This document shows positions 20,901 to 32,000 of a stretch of 64,000 bases of DNA, piece after piece. The stretch covers positions 9,617,217-9,681,216 of the forward strand of contig OX123209.2 of NCBI GenBank assembly GCA_944739405.2. Reading direction: 5' to 3'. Below the pieces are notes generated by a model. That model was not told where the DNA came from, did no database searches, and saw only the letters and a list, made by a program, of their open reading frames with translations. Within the stretch, counting starts at the first letter, position 1. Every line of letters begins with the position of its first letter. The position numbers were made by a program, and so were the translations under genes. This DNA comes from Euclidia mi. Its lineage: Eukaryota > Arthropoda > Insecta > Lepidoptera > Erebidae.

Positions 20901-21157
20901 TAAAAAAAAAATGGAAGAACCCCATGCAGACATGCAATCTACTTACCTGTTTCATAAAATACACGCTTAATAGTAAAACTTGACCATGTGTCATCTGGGA
21001 GGATAGAACCTTCAAGGCATTTTTTAAATTTATTTTGAGCCTTTACTGGGGGCCAGACGCTATGCTTCTTTCTTGGCGTCAGCCATTCCTGTCTAACAAC
21101 ACTAATACCTCCACCTCCGTCGCCAAATTCTATCACACTAAATTTGCTATTGGACAT
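17900..21157 (-). CDS. DUF4806-type protein encoded by the CACTA-like element (six exons, intact)
   Basis: Exons on the minus strand by frame and GT/AG signals: 21157-20947, 20135-19881, 19746-19702, 19442-19234, 19138-18979, 18066-17900. Joined they give 1,047 bases, 348 residues without a stop. The N-terminus (MSNSKFSVIEFGDGG, then WLTPRKKHSVWPP) resembles that of other DUF4806 proteins I remember; an acidic, basic and Ser-rich linker (RRRRRKKSKRIYDSDDSNE) follows; residues about 215-310 form the DUF4806-like domain (LVTYLSFVGGSKVP, NKLALLYNWTGKNDK, then EIHEVIANWFRF). Function is not known for the domain. Its place inside the transposon suggests an accessory DNA-binding or regulatory protein, like TnpA of plant En/Spm (inference). 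Exon 6 overlaps the transposase start. Confidence 0.72.
18118..18650 (+). repeat. High-copy type interspersed repeat in the DUF4806 intron
   Basis: Begins ACCGGCAAAGTGCGAGTCGG ... GGTTCCGTAC and ends near GGCATGGAACCCTAAAAAA. From memory this head and tail belong to a repeat very common in moth and butterfly genomes. An inverted copy of the head (GACTCGCACTTGACCAC) lies at about 18370-18390. Class not assigned. Confidence 0.5.
20340..20630. mobile_element. Foldback element, 291 bp
   Basis: Two inverted arms of about 123 bp (start CCTCAGATCAAAAA) with a loop of about 45 bp, flanked by CAAAAA on both sides (20334-20339, 20631-20636). It lies in the first intron of the DUF4806-type gene. Mirror-image open frames in both arms are by-products. 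Confidence 0.75.
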
Positions 21158-22595
21158 TGTAAGTGTCTCGATCTATTATGAACAAAACAAAAAGATCATT
21201 TCATAAACTTACAAATATGCTGCAAGTAAGTAGGGGTCTAGGGGTACATAGTTTGAGGTTATATAGGTACCAAATTTGGCGAGAGACTATAATTTTCGTG
21301 CTTTGGGAGTGGAATGCACTTAGTGGATTAGATTTGTTTACTATGCTATACCGAAGTTTATTAACAGTAATGTTAAAGGTTAATTAAGAAAACCAATGCC
21401 ATCAAACCGCGAATCATACAATTCCCGCCACCCGTGTCCATGCGACAACAATAATAAATCGTCCAATTTAATGAAATTACATCTAGACAGTTGTAAAGTT
21501 TAAAATACAGCTTGCCTGCTGGATATTTGAAGATAACTCGCAATATAAATAATTGTAGTATTTGACTTGCAACACAGACTCGCAAAATGAAAAACGACTA
21601 AGAACAAGATCGTACCGTATACTAAAAAAATAGTATTTTGTCTTGAAATTCAAGGAAATAATAGTACGCGATAAAATTTCAATAAAACTACGTAAATCAA
21701 TTAAAAACGGAATGTAATTATAACTTTCAAGTAATATTAATCATCAATTAACATAATTATGACATGTTGGCCTTTGTTACGAAAAGTAGGTACATACCTA
21801 TTTTCTCCAGGTTAAATACAAAAAGATACCCACCACAGTTCGTAATGAAACTCACAGAATTATACACACCAACACCACATAACTGTTCACTTTTTTATCA
21901 AGCAGCACGAAAGAAAAGTAATTAAAATGATATTGTAAAGTTATCAGCGCCGAACGTACGTATTATTATTATAATATAGGTTTGCTTAGATAGAATGACA
22001 TAAAAACTGTTAAATTGAGCGGGGATTTCCACTTTGACATGGATGCGTTCAGATATTAAAATAAATTATTGGATGCGACTTTACAAGGACAATTAATAAG
22101 AAGTTTAATTCTATCAAGTCTTTTACTTGTTATAATTTTCATAACAAAAAATATGTTTTTAATGGAGATTTCTTTTTTCGTAAGATTTCATTGAAAAGAT
22201 CATAATTATGTTTTACGTACGATTTCGATAACTCGATCGTACAACATCGTACAAGAGCCAAAAATGTCGTATAAATACGATTTAAATTGTATGGTTGGCA
22301 GCACTGAGAGACATACCGATCGGCCGGCCAACGCTTTCGTGATTCGTCTTTTTTTATTTTTTTTGGATTTTAATGACCTGGTCATTCGGACGTGATTGCG
22401 TCGATGTAGCCCGCGAAATTCAAATTTTCTTGTGTTTTTTGCAATTTGCATATCAGTGACATGTTGTAACTTTATCAAAATATTATTCGCGGCAATAACA
22501 AGTATAATTTTAAATATAAGAATGATCAAAACATTCGCTCCATTAGCTCTCACATAGATTTGGTGTAAATTGGTAAAATCTCCGAAATCTAACTT
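21158..22595. other. Upstream region of the DUF4806-type gene
   Basis: AT-rich sequence between the gene start and the right subterminal array; probably promoter and 5' untranslated region. Near 22205-22285 there is a run of ACGTACGAT/CGTAC/TCGTA motifs. A 115-codon minus-strand frame at 22206-22553 looks like chance. Confidence 0.4.
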
Positions 22596-22599
22596 ACAT

Positions 22600-25085
22600 T
22601 GAAAATTTATTTAAAAAGTGAGTTGGCTCTTTGTTGGTATGCAAATTCTTCGATTAAAACCCAATCAAAAGCGTGTTGGCTCTTTGTTCGAAATTGGTAT
22701 GCAAATACCTCATTGAAAATCCAACCAAAAAGCGTGTTGGCCCATCGTTCGAAATTGGTATGTAAATTGCTCGTTGAAACTCCAACCGATAAGAGTATTG
22801 GCCCATTGTTAGAAATTGGTATGCAAACACCTCGTTGAAAATCCAACCAAAAATCGTGTTGGCACATCGTTCGAAGTTGGTATGTAAATTACTCGTTGAA
22901 AATCCAACCAAAAAGTGAGCTGGCCCTTTGTTAGAAGTTCGTTTGCAAATTTCTTGATTAAAATCCAACTAAAAGCGTGTTGGCTCATTGTTCAAAATTG
23001 TTATGCAAATACCTCATTAAAAATCTAAACAAAAAGTGAGTTGGCTCTTTGTTAGAAATTGGTTTGACAATTTGTCGTTGAAAATTCAACCAAAAAGCGT
23101 GTTGGCTCATCGTTCGAAATTGCTCGTTGAAACTCAACCGATAAGAGTATTTGCCAATTGTTAAAAATTGGTATGCAAAATCCTCGATTAAATTCCAACC
23201 AAAAGCGTGTTGGTCCATTGATCAAAATTGATATGCAAATACCTCGTTGAAAATCCAACCAAAAAGTGAGTTGGCCCTTTGCTAGAAATTGGTATGCTAA
23301 TTCTTCGTTGAAAATCCAACCAAAAAGCGTGTTGGCTCATCGTTCCTAATGGCTCGTTGAAACTCCAACCGATAAGAGTGTTGGCCAAGTGTTAGAACTT
23401 GGTATGCAAAAACCTCGTTGAAAATCCAACCAAAACGTGAGTTGGCCCTTTGCTAGAAATTGGTATGCTAATTCCTCGTTGAAAATGCAACCAAAAAGCG
23501 TGTTGGCTCGTCGTTCGAAATTGCTCGTTGAAACTCCAACCGATAAGTGTGTTGGCCCATTGTTAGAAATTGGTATGCAAAATCCTCGATTAAAATCAAA
23601 CCAAAAGCGTGTTGGCCCACTCTTCAAAATTGGTATGCAAATATCTCGTCGAAAATCCGACCAAAAAGTGAGTTGGCCCTTTGCTAGAAATTGGTATGCT
23701 AATTCCTCGTTGAAAATCCAACCAAAAAGCGGCTTGTCGTTCAAAATTGCGCGTTGAAACTCCAAGCGATAAGAGTGTTGGCCCATTGTTAAAAATTGGT
23801 ATGCTAATTCCTCGTTGAAAATTCCAACCAAAAAGCGTGTTGGCTCGTCATTCAAAATTGCTCGTTAAAACTCCAACCGATAAGAGTGTTGGCCCATTGT
23901 TAGAAATTGGTGTGCAAAATCGTCGATTAAAATTCAACCAAAAGCGTGTTGGTCCACTGTCCAAAATTGGTATGCAAATACCTCGTTGAAACTCTAACCG
24001 ATAAGAGTGTTGGCCTATTGTTAGAAATTGGTATGCAAATTACTCGTCGAAAATCCATCCAAAAAGCTTGTTGGCCTGTCGTTCGAAATTGGTATGTAAA
24101 TTGCTCGTTATAACTCCAACCGATAAGAGTGTTGGCCCATTGTTAGAAATTGGTAAGCAAAATCCACGATTAAAATCCAACCAAAAGCGTGTTGGCCCAT
24201 TGTTCAAAATTGGTACGCAAATAAATACCTCGTTGAAAATCCAACCAAAAAGTGAGTTGGCCCACTGTCCAAAATTGGTATGCAAATACCTCGTTGAAAA
24301 TCCAACCAAAAAGCTTGTTGGCCCATTGTTAGAAATTGGTATGCAAATAACTCGTCGAAAATCCACCCAAAAAGCTTGTTGGCCCGTCTTTCGAAATTGG
24401 AATGTAAATTGCTCGTTATAACTCCAACCGATAAGAGTGTTAGCCCATTGTTAGAAATTGGTATGCAAATTCCTCGATTAAAATCCAAACAAAAGCGTGT
24501 TGGCCCATTGTTCAAAATTGGTACGCAAATACCTCGTTGAAAATCCAACCAAAAAGTGAATTGGCCCTTTGCTAAAAAGTGGTATGCCAATTCCTCGTTG
24601 AAAACCCAACAAAAAAGGGTGTTGGCCCATCGTTCGAAATTGGTATGTCAATTGCTCGTTGAAACTCCAACCAATAAGAGTGTTGGCCCATTGTTAGAAA
24701 TAGGTATGCAAATTACTCGTAGAAAATCCACCCAAAAAGCTTGTTGGCCCGTCGTTCGAAATTGGTATGTAAATTGCTCGTTATAACTCCAACCGATAAG
24801 AGTGTTGGCCCATTGTTAGAAATTGGTATGCAAATTCCTCGATTAAAATCCAACCAAAAGCGTGTTGGCCCATTGTTCAAAATTGGTACGCAAATACCTC
24901 GTTGAAAATCCAACCAAAAAGTGAGTTGGCCCTTTCCTAAAAAGTGGTATGCCAATTCCTCGTTGAAAATCTAACAAAAAAGCGTGTTGGCCCATCGTTC
25001 GAAATTGGTATGTAAATTACTCGTTGAAACTCCAACCAATAAGAGTGTTGGCCCATTGTTAGAAATTTGTATGTTAGTATAACAT
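22600..25085. repeat. Right subterminal tandem array of CACTA-like element, about 60-bp units
   Basis: About 2.5 kb of roughly forty units with a core GTTGGCCCATTGTTAGAAAT followed by TGGTATGCAAAT, CTCGTTGAAA, and CCAACC then either AAAAAGCG or GATAAGAG. Because the unit length is near a multiple of three, many overlapping open frames occur on both strands; none is a gene. It is far longer than the left array and has a different unit. Confidence 0.92.
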
Positions 25086-25171
25086 TGTTGGGCCCATGTT
25101 TAAACTTTGTTGGCTCTGTCACTACCAATCCCCAACATATTCCCAACCGTTGGCTAGGAGTGGCCACAATA

Positions 25172-25195
25172 CCCCAACCGAAATTGCTACTAGGG
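25172..25195 (-). repeat. Right terminal inverted repeat of CACTA-like element
   Basis: Ends TGCTACTAGGG, the exact complement of the left end, with imperfect continuation to CCAAC. Followed by the TT duplication. Confidence 0.8.
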
Positions 25196-27757
25196 TTAGA
25201 AACAGTTAGCTCTGAACTGATTGGGCATGCGCGACCAGATGAAATCATGAAGGAGTTGGAGCTGCAGTTCGGACGACCAGACTCGATCGCACAGGCAGAG
25301 ACGAACAAGCTGAGGACCCTGCCACGCTGTAGCGAAGCACCTAAGGACATATGCGCGTTCGCGAGCAAGATTAGAAGCGGCGTCGTCACACTTCGTGCGT
25401 TGAAAAAGGAACACTACCTCATCAATGCGGAGCTAGTGCGTGTGTTGACCGAGAAGCTACCGAACTAGCTACGTGTGCAGTGGTACAAGACGTACACCGA
25501 GAAGTGCCAGTCGAAGCCAGATCTCAGCCGATTCAGTAACTTCGTGATAGAGTACGCGCGTTACTGTAGCGCGTTCGCACCGGCTGAGAACATCACCGAT
25601 GGGCCGCCAAGCAGACGTACCGTGCAGAGGACATACACGGCGACGGCGACGGAGAAGCGAACCCATACGGACACGTCTAACGCGAAGTGCAGGATATGTG
25701 AACGCGAAGGACACTACTCGTCGGCCTGCAGCACGTTTCGTAACGCCATCGCAGAGAAGAGATGGCAGCTAGCTAAGCAGCATGGATTGTGTTTTCGCTG
25801 CTTACGCATACGCCGAATAGAACACTCGTGCAAGCCCAAGAAGTGCGGTGTAGAGGGATGCCGCGCTATACACAACCAGTTGCTTCACTACGATAGAGGA
25901 GCCCATAGGACCGAAGACGTCAACACAGAAAAGCAAGAAACGGTCGCCAGTTCGTGCATACGTGCAAAGGCTCAAGCATACTTAAAGATAGTGCCCGTGC
26001 AGATAGTCGGACCGGCGGGAGAGGCGTCTACGTTCGCCCTACTCGACGACGGAAGCACCGTATCGCTCATAGACGAAAACATAGCCAAGGAAGTCGGCGC
26101 GGAAGGGAACCTGGACCCGTTTACGATCCGTGCCATAGGCGATACGTCGATCGACATGCCAACGTCGCGACGCGTAGACATACACATACGAGGAGCCGGC
26201 GCCGACAGCAAACAAGTGCCTTTGTGTGCGCGCACCGTAGCCAGCCTGCACCTATCGCCGCAGAAGATCGCCGAAGAGGACCTGATAGACTGCAAACACC
26301 TCGAAGGCATCAAGAGGAAGCTGCTGTATGACATAGGCGTGCCGAAGGTGCTAATAGGCCAAGACAACTGGCACCTGCTCATAGCGAACGCAGTACGAAG
26401 AGGGCCCAACGATCAACCGGTGGCGTCGCTTACGTCGCTGGGATGTTTGCTACACGGCGCGCGCTCACGCACCTTGGGAAACACCGTACACTTCGTCAAC
26501 GGTCTCTCCGCTACAGATGAAAACATAGAAGCGCAACTGAAAGAATATTTCGCTCTGGAATCGCTCATAGTAAACCCACGTCGACCGAACTCGGACCCCG
26601 AGAAGCGGGCTACAGATATGTTAGAAAAACATACGAAACAATTAGAAGATAGACATATAGAGACGGCTCTTCTGTGGAAACAAGAAGACATCGTCATGCC
26701 AGATAGTAACGAGAACGCGGCAAGGAGGCTCGCACACATAGAGAAAAAAATAGATAGGAACATAGAGTTGAAAACAAGATATACAGAACAGATGAACTCG
26801 CTGATAGAAAAGGGATACGCAGAAGAATCTCCCTTGAATAGTACGCCAGGGAAGACTTGGTACTTGCCTCACTTCGATGTACACAACCCCATGAAGCCTG
26901 AGAAGATTCGTATAGTTCACGACGCCGCCGCGAAAACCAGAGGTGTGTCACTCAACGATTTCCTGCTCACGGGACCGGACTTGCTACAATCGTTGCCGGG
27001 GGTGTTGATGAGGTTCCGTCGACACCGCGTTGCCGTCGCAGCTGATATAACGGAGATGTTTATGCAGGTGAGAGTACGCCCAGAAGACCGAGACGCGCTG
27101 CGCTACCTGTGGAGAGGTGACCGGCGGGAGGGACCGCCCCAGGAATACCGTATGAAGTCCATTATCTTCGGCGCGGCAAGCTCACCGTGTACAGCTATAT
27201 TCGCGAAGAATTGGAACGCTCGCAAACACGCAGAAGAGTACCCAGAAGCAGCAGAAGCCATCATAGATAACCATTACATGGATGACTATCTGGACAGCTT
27301 CAGGGACGAACAGGAAGCGACGAGCATAGCGTCACGGGTGCGAGACATACACAGACAAGCGCACTTTCACCTCACGAAATGGGTGTCGAACTCTAGAAAC
27401 GTCATCAAAGCAATAGAACCAAGTCAACATCGCCAGGAGACAGTCGGCCTCGCAAGCAAGGGGCAAGAAGAGAAAATTCTCGGCTTGATGTGGAAAACGA
27501 GCGCGGACGAACTGAGCTTCAACCTTACACTCGCACGGCTTCCAGACGGCCTCATCGGCACCGAAGCGCCTACCAAACGAGAAGCGTTGAAAATAGTTAT
27601 GTCGCTATACGACCCACTCGGCCTCGCATCGCCCGTGACTGTTCGAGCCAAACAGATACTACAGGAAGCCTGGCGACTCGGTACAAATTGGGACGAGAAG
27701 TTTGACGAAAGGCTCAGAGTGCAATGGCCATCGTGGATACAGCACTTAGAACAGTAG
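25196..27757 (+). pseudogene. BEL-A gag C-terminus, protease and reverse transcriptase
   Basis: Gag resumes at LETVSSELIGHARPDE and runs to a TAG at 25466-25468 (KLPN then stop then LRVQWYKTY in the same frame). The 760-codon frame after it has a knuckle CRICEREGHYSSAC (CX2CX4HX4C), a second Cys-rich segment (CFRCLRIRR to CKPKKCG), the protease signature FALLDDGSTVSLI, and a reverse transcriptase with IRIVHDAAAKTRGVSLND and catalytic NHYMDDYLDS (about 27270-27300). It ends in TAG at 27755-27757 with the same frame open beyond. Apart from the stops the domains look complete. Confidence 0.85.
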
Positions 27758-29413
27758 TCGATACGCATCCCGCGGTGTTACCCCGGGTACAGTGACGCCT
27801 GTACACTCCAAGTACATGTCTTTACGAACGCCAGTGAAGCGGCCTACGCAACAGCGGTGTACTGGCGAGCGACTACACCAGATGGGCGTGTACACGTGAC
27901 GCTCGTTATGGCGAAGGCGAGAGTGGCACCGCTTAAGGTGGTGTCAATCCCGAGACTCGAACTGCAAGCCGCCGTCATGGGTACCCGAGTCGCTCAAGCG
28001 GTAATAGAAGAACATCGCGTCAAACCCGAGGCCGTCGTGTACTGGACGGACAGCAAGACCGTACTGACGTGGATCAGAAAAGGAGCACGGGCGTACAAAC
28101 CATTCGTCGCACACCGCCTAGCCGCCATAGAAGAGCATAGTAAAGTTGAAGATTGGCGCTGGGTACCTACGAAGATGAACGCGGCGGATGCGGCTACACG
28201 CGACGTGCCAAACAGCTTTAACTCCGAACACGAGTGGTACACCGGACCGTCGTTCCTGTACGAAGACCCGTCACTATGGCCCGTAGAGAAGCACATCGCC
28301 CCTGACGCGACAGGCGAAGAGCGCACAATGACAGCTGTAGAAAAACGTCAAACACATAGAATTATAGAAGCCGTACCGGACCCGTATAGATTTTCCAAAT
28401 GGGAAAGGCTCTTACGAGCAACAGCAAGAGTTCTACAATTTAAAGCATTATGTAAGAAAACCGCAGAGAAGGTTCTATATAAAAGAACGCAGAAAAATAG
28501 ACAGAAGGATCCAGATTGGCGTCATGTGACGAAGACGAAGCACAACATCAAGTCGGGCAGAGCGGCACCTCGTCCAGCCGCCGACTCCCGAAACTTCGTG
28601 CTTCTCTCCGCAGAACACACCCGCGGAGCCGAGGACCTTCTTGTGAAGGCGGTACAAGAGGACTCCTTCGGCGCCGACCTTCGGGAGCTGCGGCGCGGAG
28701 GAGGTGTCGCCAGAGACAGCCGCCTGTATTCGTTACCCGTGGAGATGAACAACGGAATGATCACTCTACGCAGTCGTATAATAGCTACAGAAGAAATCTC
28801 CGAACAGACAAAGAGACCGCCAATCTTAGACGGCGATCATCGTATCACGCAGCTATACATAGATTGGACGCATAGAAAATTACATCACAGCGGTACAGAG
28901 TTGGTAATAAATGAAATACGCCAACACTATTGGATTCTTCGTCTGCGGCCGACTACAAAGAAAATAGTAGATAGATGTCTACCATGCCGCATTAGAAAAA
29001 CGCAGCCGCCTGAGCCAGCCACAGGGGACCATCCGAAGACGCGCCTTGCCCACTATCAGAGGCCCTTCACCTACACGGGTCTTGATTATTTCGGGCCGCT
29101 CTCCGTAACCGTCGGGAGACAGCGTCACAAACGTTATGTGGCACTGTTTACATGTCTCACTTCCAAGGCAGTACATCTGGAGGTCGCCGCCAGCCTGACC
29201 GCCGACTCCGCAATCTTGGCGCTGCGCAGGTTCGCAGCGCGCCGAGGTTGCCCCGCAGAGATCTACTCGGACAACGGCACCAACATGCACGGTGCCGACC
29301 GAGAAATGAGAGACGCCGTCGCCGAAGAAGCGAGTCGCCGTGGCATCATATGGCGCTTCATCACCCCCTCAGCGCCATTCATGGGGGGCGCATGCGCCTC
29401 GTCAGGTGCGTGA
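27758..29413 (+). pseudogene. BEL-A RNase H and integrase
   Basis: Same frame as the preceding piece. RNase H: VFTNASEAAYATAVYW, SIPRLELQAAVMGTR, YWTDSKTVLTWI. Integrase zinc finger: HRKLHHSGTE with CLPC about 30 residues later. Core: YTGLDYFGPLSV (first Asp) and EIYSDNGTNMHG (second Asp). About four bases are missing after MGGA near 29390, so the Trp-Glu with the third acidic residue is lost and the frame stops at 29411-29413. Confidence 0.85.
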
Positions 29414-30002
29414 AGACTGCCCTCTATACGGTCCTTCACGAGCGCAATCCGCACGAAGAAGTCCTAGCTACACTATACTGTGTGAGGTCGAGTACACAGT
29501 AAAGAGTCGACCCCTCACACACGTCTCCGTCAACGCAGCAGACAGCGAGGCCATCACCCCGAACCACATCCTGTTCGGTGGTTCTGCTCGCCTCCCTCCA
29601 CTGGGCGAGTTCAGCGAGGCTGACCTCAACTGCAGCAAGCACTGGCGGCGCGCCCAAATCCTCGCCGACATGTTCTGGCGCCGTTGGGTGCGCGAGTACC
29701 TACCCGAGCTGCAACACCGGCGGGAGCCCCATGGGGCTGGGCTCAACCTCGAGGTCGGCGACCCCGTCCTGATCGCCGACGGCCAACTCCCGCGCAATAC
29801 CTAGCCGCGCGGTCGAGTTGTGGCTGTCTACCCGGGCGCCGACGGCGCCATACGCACTGTCGAGGTGCGCACAGCAGCAGGCGTCCTCAAACGGCCGGCT
29901 AAGAAGCTGGTCCCCCTGCCCAAGTGACGAGGCGTCGCTCACCGGGTGCTCTGCAGCACCGCCACACGACGGGTCACGCGCGTTGCTGCACGGCGGGAGA
30001 GA
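29414..30002 (+). pseudogene. BEL-A integrase C-terminal part and polypurine tract
   Basis: Continues out of frame after the deletion near 29390 (VRCVKTALYTVLHE, then SRPLTHVSVNAADSEAITPN), with another indel near 29475 and a TAG at 29802-29804 before PRGRVVAVYPGADG and the final KKLVPLPK. Identical to 64-652. The purine-rich CGGCGGGAGAGA directly precedes the LTR. Confidence 0.85.
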
Positions 30003-31173
30003 TGTTCGCGACAGACATTAATGACTATGTACACTGTCATAGTCAATAGTGTATTCGACACCGCGAGTGAAAACCGTATAAAATCAGTGTTATCTAATCG
30101 TGCGGTACACCGGGTTCGGTTCCCGTACGTGTCAAAACGTAAAAAAATAGCTAAAATAGTGTAAATAGTTAAATCTTTAATAAAAAGTACTATATAGTAC
30201 ATGAACATTAGTCTAAACCCTGTGCTAACTGTAGAGACCTAGATATCGATCATAAATAGTGTTATCAGTTGTAACAGATAAGAACTAATACTTCATAAAG
30301 CAGCTGTTTGTTTACATATTCGTTTTATAGTTTTATAAGTGTTTTTTGGCTTCATATAGACTTGAAATCATGTCTAGATACTTTCTTATTGCTAGTTATT
30401 ACCTTATATAGTTAAAATAAGCATAATAACAAACATTTGTATGTTTATCATAAAGTTTGTTCATGTACGATAGTATTTACTTAAGAAATTCTGTATTTTC
30501 TTATGATTCATAAGTTTTCATGTAATAGGTTCGAATTGAATAAAGATATTTTCATGGTGTTTGTTTTAATAGATGCCCCATATAGTTGCACACAACGGCC
30601 TACCAAAATTATATATATATATTTAGTATACAATAGTTTTTCAATAGAAAATATAGTGGGCGGGCCCTTGTGTGACAGCATTTTTTGGGAGTTTTTATGG
30701 AATAACTTAGTGACGCTAGTAGTTAGGTTTAGGTATTGTATACCGATAGATAGAACTTAATGAGACCTATCTAACGATGTATAGAACATGTACGTATGTA
30801 TAATAGAAACGAATAATACGTAACATTTGTACTTTATTTTAAATAAAAATAAACGAAAGATTCTCTGTGCACGTGTTCGGTGCGATGGTCGTCGATAAGG
30901 TAAAGTTTCGAGGTACTTAAGCGACCATGTATTCGGCCAGTTCGTTGGCGTCCCAACCACCATCTTGTGACCTATGTAACCATCAAGCACCCAACACCTG
31001 AACAGCATCGCTCTCAACATAAAGAAGATGTTTTATTTCTGAAGCCCAAATACATCGAAGCCATACAGTCCACACATATAGAAGAACACGCATCGTCGTA
31101 GGCACACGTCAGCAACACACCACCAGCGCACTGTAGCGGACTAGCAAAGGTTCGATTCCTGGCATCCGTTACA
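30003..31173 (+). repeat. BEL-A 3' LTR
   Basis: 1,171 bp, partner of 653-1824, ending TTACA; the flank then reads GTTTCTATGTTC, belonging to a LINE endonuclease frame on the minus strand. Confidence 0.9.
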
Positions 31174-32000
31174 GTTTCTATGTTCATGCCACCAAAATTG
31201 CGCTGCAATAGAATTTTAGGCTTAATCTTAGGAGGACGGATTTTGTAAGAAATAAAAAGTAAGTTGTGGTAGGAGAACATGTCTGCTGGGTATTGCCCGT
31301 GCATAGCGACCTATTCTCTTGAAGAAACCATGATAAGATCTAGAAGAGAAGGTGTAGCATTTGGGAAGTGATGAGTTGCGCTTAAAGATAAAATCGACAG
31401 ATCACATGCCTATAATACTAGAAAGGAGAAGAAGAGCGGGAATCATTTTTAAGTAGGCAGGTATTAAAATCACCCATTATCATTGTGTGACTGTAAGAGG
31501 GTACAAGATTAACCAATATGGTTTCGAAACTAGAAAAGTAATCTATTCGTAATGAAGGACAATAATAGACACCGAGTAGGACTTTGGTGTGGTTTAGTAC
31601 AACTTCCAGAAATAAATGTTCGCCGGCATTAGGTGGCGGTGGCTGTGTAAACATATCCACAACTGTATAAGAGATATTTGAACGGAGATATATGGCAAAA
31701 CCTCCACCACCCCCAACCGCGCGATCATTTCTGATCAGTTGGAAACCAGGTAAGGAGTATAAGGTGGAGGGCAGACAGGCCTTAAGCCATGACTCAGAAA
31801 CAAGGATAGCATGAATGCTCTCACAGTCTAAAAATGTGCCGGAATGCTTTGGGCATTGATATGAACGGCATTGAAGTTTTTAGGTACATCAGAAAACTGT
31901 GAGTTGAGACAGTCTGCAAGAGACGGCAGACTGGTAAAGCTATCTATGCTACTTAGTGAGTGGAAACTTTCGTCATCACTTAAGTCATTTATATCAATGG
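31174..32000 (-). pseudogene. CR1-like LINE ORF2, endonuclease part
   Basis: On the minus strand, fragments in shifting frames read SLPSLADCLNSQFSDVPKNF, SESWLKACLPSTLYSLPGF, GGGGGFAIYLRSNISYTV, and VLLGVYYCPSLRIDYF with IMGDFNTCLLKND, typical of an APE-type LINE endonuclease (the GDFN motif is catalytic). BEL-A inserted within it at 31173, so the reverse transcriptase lies outside the window. Several frameshifts and stops are present. It could be the same family as the LINE at 57126-58772. Confidence 0.75.

Larger units (their letters stand above)
2806..25195 (-). mobile_element. CACTA-like DNA transposon, 22.4 kb with nested insertions
   Basis: The element begins CCCTAGTAGCA and ends TGCTACTAGGG, a perfect 11-bp inverted repeat that continues imperfectly to about 22 bp, and is flanked by TT. 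Its genes are on the minus strand: a DUF4806-type gene (21157 to 17900) and a transposase (17973 to about 4340) resembling the EnSpm/CACTA-related transposases of animals. Tandem arrays lie inside both ends. Insertions inside it are BEL-B (5767-16934), a Harbinger-type MITE (17044-17580), an interspersed repeat (18118-18650) and a foldback (20340-20630). Superfamily assignment rests on remembered transposase motifs, because the ends do not read CACTA; a related, separately named superfamily is possible. Confidence 0.7.
653..31173 (+). mobile_element. BEL-A: BEL/Pao LTR retrotransposon interrupted by a CACTA-like transposon
   Basis: LTRs at 653-1824 and 30003-31173 bound gag, protease, reverse transcriptase, RNase H and integrase in BEL/Pao order on the plus strand. 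Without the insertion at 2806-25195 the element is about 8.1 kb, a normal size for this superfamily. The coding region has three in-frame TAG codons (25466, 27755, 29802) and at least two indels in integrase, so it is not autonomous. The outer target duplication cannot be checked because the left flank is another copy of the element's own pol. Confidence 0.85.

Noticed and set aside
22206..22553. 115-codon frame on minus
   Set aside because: No motif, low-complexity basic stretch, lies in the upstream region of the DUF4806-type gene and has no splice support.
22599..25000. Many open frames of 60-170 codons on both strands
   Set aside because: They are by-products of a tandem array whose unit is near a multiple of three; all proteins are the same repeat in different phases.
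22600..25085. Regular repeat with spacer-like variable parts, superficially like a CRISPR array
   Set aside because: Units are contiguous and degenerate along their whole length, there are no distinct spacers or cas genes, and the sequence is eukaryotic.
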